Assembly: GCA_945876095.1 (NCBI GenBank)
Contig: CAMCMP010000003.1
Span: forward strand, 1-64,000
Length of the DNA stretch: 64,000 nucleotides
Source of the DNA: Chitinophaga pinensis
GTDB taxonomy: Bacteria > Bacteroidota > Bacteroidia > Chitinophagales > Chitinophagaceae
Reading direction: 5' to 3'
Shown here in pieces: positions 6,817 to 14,711 of this stretch; position 1 is the first letter of the stretch; the number at the start of each line of letters is the position of its first letter. The notes under the pieces were generated by a model, which saw nothing but the letters and a program-made list of their open reading frames with translations, searched no databases and was not told the DNA's origin. The position numbers and the translations under genes are program-made.

Positions 6817-9396
6817 ATGGATCACCAGTCAACTAGAGGTTTAAGGCATTTTAAAAATTTGGTAGGAATCAAATTTCAATTGTATAACAGTCTATTTACC
6901 TCACTTCCTTTTCACCGTATTGAAAAAACAGGTATTTTATTATCCCTCTTGCAAAATAATTGTGATGAAGGTTATAAAAAAAATCAAAGCCCTGCTGAAA
7001 TCATTGAAGAATTTTTTTCAAAACATACTACTTTCAAAATGCCTCAAGAGCGGCTAGATCTGCTATTTCGTTTCATTCAATTTATTGAGCGTCAAGTTGT
7101 GTTATTTGATGCATTGGAAGATGCTGCTTTTAAAGAAGTAAACGATATCAATGGTGTAGGAACATTGAAACATCTAGAAAGTGATGTAATTGAACATAAA
7201 AAACAGGATGAACTAAAAGAAAAGTTGTCCAATTTTGCTGTACGACTAGTACTAACTGCCCATCCAACACAGTTTTATCCAGGATCTGTTTTGGGAATCA
7301 TCAATGACCTATCCAATGCATTGACTGAAAATAATGCGGTTCAAATTAATATGTATTTGCAACAACTTGGCAAGACTCCTTTCTTTAAAAAGCAAAAACC
7401 TAGTCCCTACGACGAAGCGATGAACTTAATTTGGTACCTAGAAAATATTTTTTACCCTGCTACAGGAAGAATCATTTCATTTTTAAAAAATCAGTTTCCC
7501 GATGCTGTCAATGAAATGAATCCAATTATCACTATGGGTTTTTGGCCTGGAGGTGATCGGGATGGAAACCCTTTTGTTAAGGCAGCCACTACCTTAAAAG
7601 TAGCAGATGCGTTAAGAGGTGGAATTATAAAATCTTATTATTTAGAAATTAGAAGAATCAGACGCAGACTTACTTTCGAAGGAGTAGATACCATTTTAAT
7701 GGAACTGGAAAATGACATGTATAATAACATATTTATACCAGGCCAAAGGACCCATTTAAATAAACAAGAAATACTAAAATCCCTTAACAAAATAAAAGAG
7801 ATTTTGATATACAAACACAATAGCCTTTTCCTTCATTTAATTAATAACCTAATCAATAAGGTAAATGTTTTTGGTCTTCATTTTGCATCACTAGATGTTA
7901 GACAGGAAAGTAGTATTCATAGCCAAGTTATGTCTGCAATTGCCGCTAAAAATACTTGTCTGCCTTCCAGTTATGATACCAGTTCGCAGGAAGAAAAAAT
8001 AAAAATAATTACTCAAATTTCTACTAGCCTTAAAGAGGAAGTATTTGACCAAGAAATTACCACTGATACAATTTCTACCATCGAGGCAATTAAAACCATT
8101 CAAGATTTCAACGGTGAAGCAGGTTGCAATCGTTACATAATTAGTCAATGTAACAGTGCGCTGAATGTTTTAGAAGTGTATGGTTTATTTCTTTTAAGTG
8201 GTTCTAAGCAAGATGAAATAAATGTAGACATTATACCTCTATTTGAAACAGTCGATGATCTTCAAAATGCAGCGGATATAATGAAGACATTGTACACCAA
8301 TAAAAATTATAACAATCACCTCAACAGAAGAAAAAAGCGTCAAACGATCATGCTAGGATTTAGTGATGGCACTAAAGATGGAGGTTATTTAATGGCCAAT
8401 TGGGGTATCTATAAAGCAAAGGAAGAGTTAACATCAATTTCTAAACAATATGATATAGAAGTAATTTTCTTTGATGGTCGTGGTGGTCCGCCTTCAAGAG
8501 GAGGAGGAAAAACTCATAAGTTTTATGCCTCTATGGGACAAAATATTTCTAATAAAGAAATTCAATTAACTGTTCAAGGCCAAACAGTTAGTTCCAACTT
8601 TGGTACCATTGATGCTGCACAATTCAATATTGAACAATTACTGCATGCGGGCATATCAAACGACTTGTTCAATAACCGGCATATTACGCTTGAAAAAGAT
8701 GAAGAGTTTTTACTTCAAGAATTAGCCAATCAAAGTTTTTTAAAATATAGTTCTCTTAAAGATCACCCCTATTTTGCAGACTACTTATCTCAAGTAAGTC
8801 CTTTGAAATTTTATAGTGAAACCAATATAGGTAGCAGGCCAGCTAAACGTGGTGGAGGTAATAAATTATCTTTCAAAGATTTACGTGCTATACCTTATGT
8901 AGGAGCATGGGCGCAATTAAAACAAAACGTAACAGGATATTTTGGTGTGGGTACTGCATTAAAAGAGCTTGACAAACAAGGGAAATTTCCCCAACTGAAA
9001 AAACTTTATCAGAATTCATTGTTTTTTAAGACACTACTTGACAATAGTGAAATGGCAATGAAAAAATGTTTCTTTCCTTTAACTGCCTTTTTATCTAAGG
9101 ATGAAAAATATGGAGAAATATGGAACACGATTTATGAAGAATATATTTTGACCCAGCAATACATACTCAAACTTTCTGATAAAACAGAATTAATGAGTGA
9201 CTACCCTGTCGATCAACTTTCCATTTTAATGAGAGAAAAAATAGTGTTGCCATTACTTACTATTCAACAATTTGCAATGATGAATATACGTGAACTTGAA
9301 GATGGCCTTGTTAACTCTCCATTAAAAGCTACCTACGAAAAACTAGTGATGAGATCTTCTTTTGGAATAATTAATGCAGGAAGAAATTCGGCATAG
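6817..9396 (+). CDS. ppc: Phosphoenolpyruvate carboxylase
   Basis: The 859-residue enzyme adds bicarbonate to PEP to form oxaloacetate, refilling the TCA cycle and feeding the aspartate family encoded next door. Catalytic motifs are VLTAHPTQFYPGS (essential His, about residue 150), GFWPGGDRDGNPFV and the mobile-loop FFDGRGGPPSRGGGKTHKF. GSRPAKRGG provides further active-site residues. ATG 6817 is chosen over an in-frame TTG at 6811 because the TTG falls inside the likely -7 box. It is divergent from the thr leader, and the two share a control region of about 125 bases. Confidence 0.94.
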   Translation: MDHQSTRGLRHFKNLVGIKFQLYNSLFTSLPFHRIEKTGILLSLLQNNCDEGYKKNQSPAEIIEEFFSKHTTFKMPQERLDLLFRFIQFIERQVVLFDALEDAAFKEVNDINGVGTLKHLESDVIEHKKQDELKEKLSNFAVRLVLTAHPTQFYPGSVLGIINDLSNALTENNAVQINMYLQQLGKTPFFKKQKPSPYDEAMNLIWYLENIFYPATGRIISFLKNQFPDAVNEMNPIITMGFWPGGDRDGNPFVKAATTLKVADALRGGIIKSYYLEIRRIRRRLTFEGVDTILMELENDMYNNIFIPGQRTHLNKQEILKSLNKIKEILIYKHNSLFLHLINNLINKVNVFGLHFASLDVRQESSIHSQVMSAIAAKNTCLPSSYDTSSQEEKIKIITQISTSLKEEVFDQEITTDTISTIEAIKTIQDFNGEAGCNRYIISQCNSALNVLEVYGLFLLSGSKQDEINVDIIPLFETVDDLQNAADIMKTLYTNKNYNNHLNRRKKRQTIMLGFSDGTKDGGYLMANWGIYKAKEELTSISKQYDIEVIFFDGRGGPPSRGGGKTHKFYASMGQNISNKEIQLTVQGQTVSSNFGTIDAAQFNIEQLLHAGISNDLFNNRHITLEKDEEFLLQELANQSFLKYSSLKDHPYFADYLSQVSPLKFYSETNIGSRPAKRGGGNKLSFKDLRAIPYVGAWAQLKQNVTGYFGVGTALKELDKQGKFPQLKKLYQNSLFFKTLLDNSEMAMKKCFFPLTAFLSKDEKYGEIWNTIYEEYILTQQYILKLSDKTELMSDYPVDQLSILMREKIVLPLLTIQQFAMMNIRELEDGLVNSPLKATYEKLVMRSSFGIINAGRNSA

Positions 9397-9435
9397 CAAT
9401 CATTTATTTTAAATCTTAAAGGTGAATAAAAATAG

Positions 9436-9461
9436 AGCCCTTCCGTAGAAACGGAAGGGCT
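9436..9461 (-). terminator. Intrinsic terminator after the porin gene
   Basis: Perfect 11-bp arms AGCCCTTCCGT / ACGGAAGGGCT enclose a 4-base loop. On the minus strand the stem is followed by CTATTTTTATT, so it best serves the leftward porin gene. On the + strand (after ppc) the T-tail is poor, though the hairpin could still help. Confidence 0.75.
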
Positions 9462-9515
9462 TAACGATTGCTTGCCATATGAAAAAGGTCACTGTATAAT
9501 TACAGTACTTACTAT

Positions 9516-10598
9516 TTAAAATTTATAAACTGCAGCTATTAAAGCAGTAGCAGTTGATTTAGAGCTACTACCATCATTTTTGGCATAAAATTCACTCTGA
9601 GCAGATTCAATTCTTAACTCAGGAATAAATGTAAAAGCACCTGCTTTGAAATTGAAAGATAAAGTATTCGCTAAAATATTTTTAGTACCAAAATAAACCA
9701 ATTTACTATCGCTTACTAACTCACTCCTAAGGGTAATACCCACTGTAGAAGAAGGGTCAATATTTAAGTACAACGCTGCTGCGTTCCAACTACCACTTGT
9801 TAATGCAGATCCATCTATTTGTTTGCGACCTTGAACTGTTCCATTAAATCCAATATTAAATTTATCTGAAAGCACTCCTGTCACTACTAAATCTAACTGG
9901 CTAAAACTTTTAAGTGAAAGAGGATTTTGTCCAGCTGTAGATCCAAAACAACCTGCATAGTTAAGGTAGGTCTTGAATTTACCACTCGCTGAACCAGCAC
10001 TTAATTGAGCGATCAAAGAACGAGTACTAGTTGTTGAAACAGTTTGATCAATATAATTAGCCACTCCCATCATAAAACCAACATTCCCTTCAGTTACATC
10101 CAATTTTACACCAGTATGAGAGAAAGGTCCATTAGTAAACATATAAGACATGCTATAATTTCTGTTTAAAGGAGCATCCAATACTTCATATCCAACGTGG
10201 GTTGCAAATTTACCCGCTGTTAGTTTTACTTTACTTGACAAAGCGTAACTTAAATACATTTGCTTTACTAATCTCAATGTAGAACCAGAAGCATTTTCAT
10301 AGTAAGAAAACTCTTCTGCTCTTGGTCCAAAACCTAGATCCACTGTACCAGTAATTTTTCCTGACAAGGCGGTAGCATCCGCTTTGATGCTTGCCATACC
10401 TAGTGAAAAAGCGGCTTGAGAATTGGTAAAACTCGTTCTATTATTACTACTGATTCCATCAGAAGCATTGGCGAAGTTGTGACGATAATACCCATCTACA
10501 GATCCAGAAAAAGATAAGGTTTTGGTTGAATCCTGGGCAATTGAACTACTGAAAAAAGTTGCAGTAATCGTTAAAGTCGCTAAAAAATTTTTAATCAT
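9516..10598 (-). CDS. Predicted outer-membrane beta-barrel porin
   Basis: The 360-residue protein has a signal peptide (about 21 residues, ending at SSSIAQDS). The mature part shows alternating polar and hydrophobic stretches typical of transmembrane beta strands: SFSGSVDGYYRHNF, VKLTAGKFATHVGYE, LDLVVTGVLSDKFNIGFNG, ending in a hydrophobic/aromatic strand ALIAAVYKF. It resembles the putative beta-barrel porin group (BBP2-like) of Bacteroidota, where similar genes often lie beside amt. Passage of ammonium or small nitrogen compounds across the outer membrane is an inference from that context. amt lies 213 bases upstream with its own terminator between them. Confidence 0.75.
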   Translation of the reverse strand: MIKNFLATLTITATFFSSSIAQDSTKTLSFSGSVDGYYRHNFANASDGISSNNRTSFTNSQAAFSLGMASIKADATALSGKITGTVDLGFGPRAEEFSYYENASGSTLRLVKQMYLSYALSSKVKLTAGKFATHVGYEVLDAPLNRNYSMSYMFTNGPFSHTGVKLDVTEGNVGFMMGVANYIDQTVSTTSTRSLIAQLSAGSASGKFKTYLNYAGCFGSTAGQNPLSLKSFSQLDLVVTGVLSDKFNIGFNGTVQGRKQIDGSALTSGSWNAAALYLNIDPSSTVGITLRSELVSDSKLVYFGTKNILANTLSFNFKAGAFTFIPELRIESAQSEFYAKNDGSSSKSTATALIAAVYKF

Positions 10599-10769
10599 TT
10601 TGGGTAAGTTTTTTTATGAAAAATTAGTTGGAATACCTAGAATATTCTAGGTAAACTTTCATGTAGCATCGTTAAAACTTAGTTGCAAAAAATTTTATAA
10701 AATAAATTTTTAAAACTCAATTTGTTTATAAATAAAAGGTGTACTTTTTATTGTGCAACATTTAAAAAA

Positions 10770-10801
10770 CACCAGGGTAATTCATAGGAAAAACCCTGGT
10801 G
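10770..10801 (-). terminator. Intrinsic terminator of amt
   Basis: Arms CACCAGGGT and ACCCTGGTG are separated by 14 bases and, on the minus strand, followed by TTTTTTAAATG. It lies just after the amt stop and before the porin gene, so porin transcription from the amt promoter would depend on read-through. Confidence 0.8.
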
Positions 10802-10811
10802 AATATTACAT

Positions 10812-12221
10812 TTATGAATTTTGTTTTTCTTCAAGACCATTTCCAGAATTAACTAAAAGGGTTCCTTGTACATATTTTTCATCATGTTGTGAAGCATCCA
10901 AACCTTCTTCTTCATCTTTAGCACTTACCCTGATTGGTAAAATGAAATCAATGAATTTAAAAATTAAGAAAGAAACAGTAAAGCTATATACAACTACTAT
11001 CAACATTGCCTTAGCTTGAATTAAAAAGAATGAAAAATTACCATAGAACCAACCTTCAGGACCATCTTTAATACCATGTATTAATTGGTTTGCAAAAACA
11101 CCAGTCAATAACATACCCACCATTCCACCAATTCCGTGGCAAGGAAATACATCTAATGTATCATCCAAACTTGATTTTTGTTTGATGCTTACAGCGATGT
11201 TAGAAATAATTGCACCCACCACACCTATAATAATACTTTGAGGAATACCAACATAACCAGCTCCTGGAGTGATGGCAACTAAACCAACTACTGCACCGAT
11301 ACAAAATCCCAATACAGAAGGCTTTTTTCCTTTCATTACGTCAAAGAACATCCAAGCCAAACCTGCAGCTGCAGCGGCTGTATTAGTTGTACCAAAAGCG
11401 TTTACCGCTAAAGGAGTAGATCCAACAGCAGATCCTGCATTGAAACCAAACCAACCGAACCAAAGTAAACCGGTACCAATCAATACATAAGGTACGTTAG
11501 CTGGAGGAATTTCTGCTTTTTGTTCATGTGATTTTCTACGTTTCAACACCAATGCACCTGCAAGGGCAGCGCAACCTGCAGTAATATGTACTACTGTTCC
11601 ACCTGCGAAATCCCATACCCCCATTTTTGCAAGGAATCCTTCTGGATGCCAGCTCCAATGTGCAACGGGTGCATACACTAACAAACTAAATAATATAATA
11701 AACATTACATAAGCTGTAAAGCGAATACGTTCTGCCACCGCACCTACCACCAAACCTGGAGTAATGATAGCAAACATTAATTGAAATAATGAAAATAGAG
11801 TAAGCGGAATTGTATTAGCTAAAGGCCATGGAGCATGTGACTTTACGCCTTTAAAAAATAAGAAGGTCCTAGGATCACCGATAAAACCACCGATTGAATC
11901 TCCAAAACTCAAACTAAATCCTACTACAATCCATAATACTCCAACCACCCCAGCAGCTACAACACTCTTAATCATTGTAGAAATTACATTCTTGCGATTA
12001 ACCATACCGCCATAAAAAAATGCAAGTCCTGGCGTCATTAAAAAAACTAGTGCAGTTGATACAAGCACCCATCCAATATCAGAACTATTGTATTGGGGAC
12101 CGTCTGCAATTTTAGTGGGATCAAAATCCGCCTCAGGGGCAACAAAAGCAGCCGCCAATGCAACAGCAATCAACACTACAAATGGCAGGACAGACTGGAT
12201 GGATAATTTTTTCATACTCAT
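10812..12221 (-). CDS. amt: Ammonium transporter
   Basis: This 469-residue inner-membrane protein has about 11-12 hydrophobic segments and the Amt hallmark LMTPGLAFFYGGMVNRKN near residues 60-78. FDFAGGTVVHI-type sequence (here WDFAGGTVVHITAG) and CHGIGGMVGMLLTG are the pore-His regions. The N-terminus is hydrophobic and may be a cleaved signal. Amt conducts ammonium during nitrogen limitation. The usual PII partner gene glnK is not adjacent. The porin gene follows, and gltBD (ammonia-derived glutamine to glutamate) lies upstream, giving a nitrogen-assimilation neighbourhood. Start could also be two codons later (MKKLS). Confidence 0.95.
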   Translation of the reverse strand: MSMKKLSIQSVLPFVVLIAVALAAAFVAPEADFDPTKIADGPQYNSSDIGWVLVSTALVFLMTPGLAFFYGGMVNRKNVISTMIKSVVAAGVVGVLWIVVGFSLSFGDSIGGFIGDPRTFLFFKGVKSHAPWPLANTIPLTLFSLFQLMFAIITPGLVVGAVAERIRFTAYVMFIILFSLLVYAPVAHWSWHPEGFLAKMGVWDFAGGTVVHITAGCAALAGALVLKRRKSHEQKAEIPPANVPYVLIGTGLLWFGWFGFNAGSAVGSTPLAVNAFGTTNTAAAAAGLAWMFFDVMKGKKPSVLGFCIGAVVGLVAITPGAGYVGIPQSIIIGVVGAIISNIAVSIKQKSSLDDTLDVFPCHGIGGMVGMLLTGVFANQLIHGIKDGPEGWFYGNFSFFLIQAKAMLIVVVYSFTVSFLIFKFIDFILPIRVSAKDEEEGLDASQHDEKYVQGTLLVNSGNGLEEKQNS

Positions 12222-12667
12222 TGATTTTTGGTTTTTGAATAATTAATAAAACATTTTATTTTATTGATATATTATGTTTATTGAGTAAAAATAGATAATA
12301 TTGAGCATTCAACGAACAAAATATTAATATATTTTTAATTATAATATTTAATAAATAACCCTCAAATGTGTAAATATTGAAGTACTAATATATATTATTC
12401 AATAAAAATGATAGTAAATGAACAATTTCAAATTATAATGATAAAATATCTTAATATTTTTTAATTTTTCTAATTCATCTATAATAACAACAAATAATAG
12501 TTTTTTATTCACATTTATATTATTTATTATTTGAAAAGGCTTTTTCTGTAAATGATCCTGATCAATCAATAGCTGACACTTAAAAAATAAGGAAATAAAA
12601 TTTGACATAATAGTTGTTAAAGCGCCCTCGAATAAAAAGTGCTAGAAATGTGAAGTATCAGCCGTTA
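12222..12667 (+). other. Very AT-rich intergenic region upstream of amt
   Basis: About 450 bases with extreme A+T content. Short open frames exist on both strands, but they have low-complexity Ile/Asn/Lys/Phe composition and no recognisable product. The amt promoter should lie at its left end, but no clear TAnnTTTG or sigma-54 site is visible. Confidence 0.5.
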
Positions 12668-12797
12668 AAAAATCAGTCCGCCGCGGCGGAGGCACTACCT
12701 TTAAAGAAACATACTTTGCCGGCGAGTTCCTTGATTTTAGTCCGCCGCGGCGGATTGATTTTTTTTGTTACTTTTTTGCATCAAGGCAAAAAAGTAA
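12668..12797 (+). repeat. GC-rich palindromic mini-element with inverted ends
   Basis: Two copies of the perfect 14-base palindrome TCCGCCGCGGCGGA (12677-12690 and 12741-12754) flank about 50 bases. Their outer flanks are also inverted copies (AAAAAATCA on the left, TGATTTTTT on the right), giving near-perfect ~23-base terminal inverted repeats. A second hairpin follows at once: TTACTTTTTTGC at 12768-12779, six-base loop, GCAAAAAAGTAA at 12786-12797. The GC-rich core stands out strongly from its AT-rich surroundings. It looks like a REP/MITE-type interspersed element. A 73-codon frame over it (12614-12835) is probably not a gene. Confidence 0.7.
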
Positions 12798-12835
12798 AAG
12801 CACTCTATTCCATAGGAAATTTCAAGCCTAAGTAA

Positions 12836-13051
12836 CTAATTTATATTTAACCAAAAACAAGAAAAAATCATTAATCATTTGACTGTTATCTCGAAGTTCT
12901 TTATCAATTCATTTTGATCAAAAGCTTTACAGAATGGGCATTTATGAATTTTGAGGGTCGACTAAGTATCCTAAATTAATTTATCTTAAAAGATTATAGG
13001 CTTCCTACTCCTATTTGATCTGTGTTTGCTTGAAAATTCATTAAGAAAGAA
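12836..13051 (+). other. Intergenic sequence with no feature recognised
   Basis: Between the palindromic element and the gltD terminators I see no open frame of note, no RNA gene and no clear promoter. Confidence 0.4.
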
Positions 13052-13112
13052 TAAAAAATGCCACCTGCATCATCAGTAAAAGAAAAACTCTAAATCATTA
13101 ATGAAGTGGCAT
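13052..13112 (-). terminator. Second (distal) terminator after gltD
   Basis: On the minus strand ATGCCAC pairs with GTGGCAT, with a further CAT/ATG pairing inside a large loop, and TTTTTTATTC follows directly. It lies just beyond the first gltD terminator. Confidence 0.55.
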
Positions 13113-13116
13113 CACA

Positions 13117-13153
13117 AAAAAAAGGGATATAGTAAACTACATCCCTTTTAAAA
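13117..13153 (-). terminator. Primary terminator after gltD
   Basis: On the minus strand AAAAGGGATGTAG pairs with CTATATCCCTTTT across a 4-base loop, with one G-U pair that exists only in minus-strand RNA, and is followed by more T. It sits 13-50 bases past the gltD stop. Confidence 0.8.
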
Positions 13154-13165
13154 AAAAATATTGAA

Positions 13166-14638
13166 TTACAAATATCGAGCAATAGCGTTTCTATCAGCAG
13201 TTTCCAATAAGGATTGTCCCATCAAAAACTCATCTACCTTTTGAGCACAATCTCTTCCCTCTTTAATTGCCCATACTACTAGAGACTGCCCACGACGCAT
13301 ATCACCTGCGGTAAATACCCGAGATATATTAGATTGGTAATTTTTTTCTGATGCTCTTACATTACCTCTTTCATCCAACTCAACTTCCAAATCAACAATC
13401 ATTCCGTCATGTTGAGGATGATTAAAACCCATTGCCAAAAATGCAAGTTCGCAAGGAATTTTTCTTTCACTACCTTTTACTTCCACAAATTGAGCAGGTT
13501 TATTATCTACTATTTTCCATTCCAAGTCAACCATTATAACTGCTTTCAGATGCCCCTTTTCATCCCCTATAAATTCTTTCGTCGCTACTGCCCATTTTCT
13601 ATCACAACCTTCTTCATGAGATGAAGTTGTTTTCAGTAACATCGGATAAGAAGGCCAAGGCATCGCATCATTTCTTTGAACGGGCGGTTTAGGCAACAAT
13701 TCAAACTGAGTAACTGATTTAGCTTTGTGACGATTAGAGGTGCCTACACAATCACTGCCTGTATCTCCACCTCCAATTACAATTACATTTTTACCAGTAG
13801 CCATAATCTCCTCTTCAGTAAATGGACTTCCGCTAACTCGCTTATTTTGTTGCTTTAGAAACTGCATAGCAAAATACACTCCTTTTAGTTCCCTTCCAGG
13901 TATGTCCAAATTTCTCGGAATGGTGCTGCCTCCAGCCATTACCACCGCTTGATATTCTCTCAAAAGATTACTCATACTAATGTCAACACCTACATTGGTA
14001 TTGCATTTAAAGACAATACCTTCATCTTCCATTAATTTTATCCTTCTGTCAATCACCCATTTTTCTAGTTTAAAATCAGGTATGCCATAACGTAACAATC
14101 CACCTGGCATATCATCTCTCTCAAATACTGTTACTGAATGTCCAACAATATTTAACTGTGCGGCAGCGGCAAGACCTGCTGGACCACTTCCAATAACTGC
14201 TACCTTTTTACCAGTTCTCATTATTTGTTTGTCAGCCTGAACAAACCCTTTATCAAATGCAATTTCAATTATATGCTTTTCAATTTCCTCAATAGCGATA
14301 GCAGGTTGGTTAATACCTAACACACAAGCGGTTTCGCAAGGTGCGGGACAAATACGTCCAGTAAACTCAGGAAAATTATTAGTAGAAGATAATATTTCAT
14401 AAGCCTCTTTCCAGTTCTGTCGATACACCGCATCATTAAATTCAGGAATCACATTACCTAAAGGACAACCATTGTGACAAAATGGAATTCCACAATCCAT
14501 ACACCTAGACGACTGCTGATTTAATTTTTCATCTGAATATCTTTCGATAAATTCTTTGTAGTCTCCCACCCTTTCTTCAGGTGAACGCTTAGAGGGAAGT
14601 TCACGCGTAAATTCTAAAAAACCTGTTTGTTTGCCCAT
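13166..14638 (-). CDS. gltD: Glutamate synthase small (beta) subunit
   Basis: The 490-residue NADPH-dependent flavoprotein passes electrons to GltB. N-terminal Fe-S ligands are CMDCGIPFCHNGCPLGN and CPAPCETACVLG (about residues 45-110). The FAD motif VIGSGPAGLAAAAQL follows near 150 and the NADPH motif VIGGGDTGSDC near 290. The C-terminal FTAGDMRRGQSLVVWAI is typical. The start at MGKQTGFLEF is preferred, as in other GltD proteins, although the frame is open 14 codons further. It lies 73 bases downstream of gltB and ends before two tandem terminators. Confidence 0.95.
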   Translation of the reverse strand: MGKQTGFLEFTRELPSKRSPEERVGDYKEFIERYSDEKLNQQSSRCMDCGIPFCHNGCPLGNVIPEFNDAVYRQNWKEAYEILSSTNNFPEFTGRICPAPCETACVLGINQPAIAIEEIEKHIIEIAFDKGFVQADKQIMRTGKKVAVIGSGPAGLAAAAQLNIVGHSVTVFERDDMPGGLLRYGIPDFKLEKWVIDRRIKLMEDEGIVFKCNTNVGVDISMSNLLREYQAVVMAGGSTIPRNLDIPGRELKGVYFAMQFLKQQNKRVSGSPFTEEEIMATGKNVIVIGGGDTGSDCVGTSNRHKAKSVTQFELLPKPPVQRNDAMPWPSYPMLLKTTSSHEEGCDRKWAVATKEFIGDEKGHLKAVIMVDLEWKIVDNKPAQFVEVKGSERKIPCELAFLAMGFNHPQHDGMIVDLEVELDERGNVRASEKNYQSNISRVFTAGDMRRGQSLVVWAIKEGRDCAQKVDEFLMGQSLLETADRNAIARYL

Positions 14639-14711
14639 ATTTAATTTACCTCCGAAGTGGAGATTTTTTAATGTAAACAATAATTTTAACCTTGTATCAA
14701 AAAGATAAATA

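Noticed and set aside
12399..12608. 69-codon minus-strand frame upstream of amt
   Set aside because: Extremely AT-rich, with an Ile/Asn/Lys/Phe-heavy product typical of chance frames in such DNA; no family match recognised.
12614..12835. 73-codon + strand frame over the palindromic mini-element
   Set aside because: Its composition follows the palindromes and low-complexity A/T runs, and it contains no recognisable domain. It is better explained as a frame read through a repeat.
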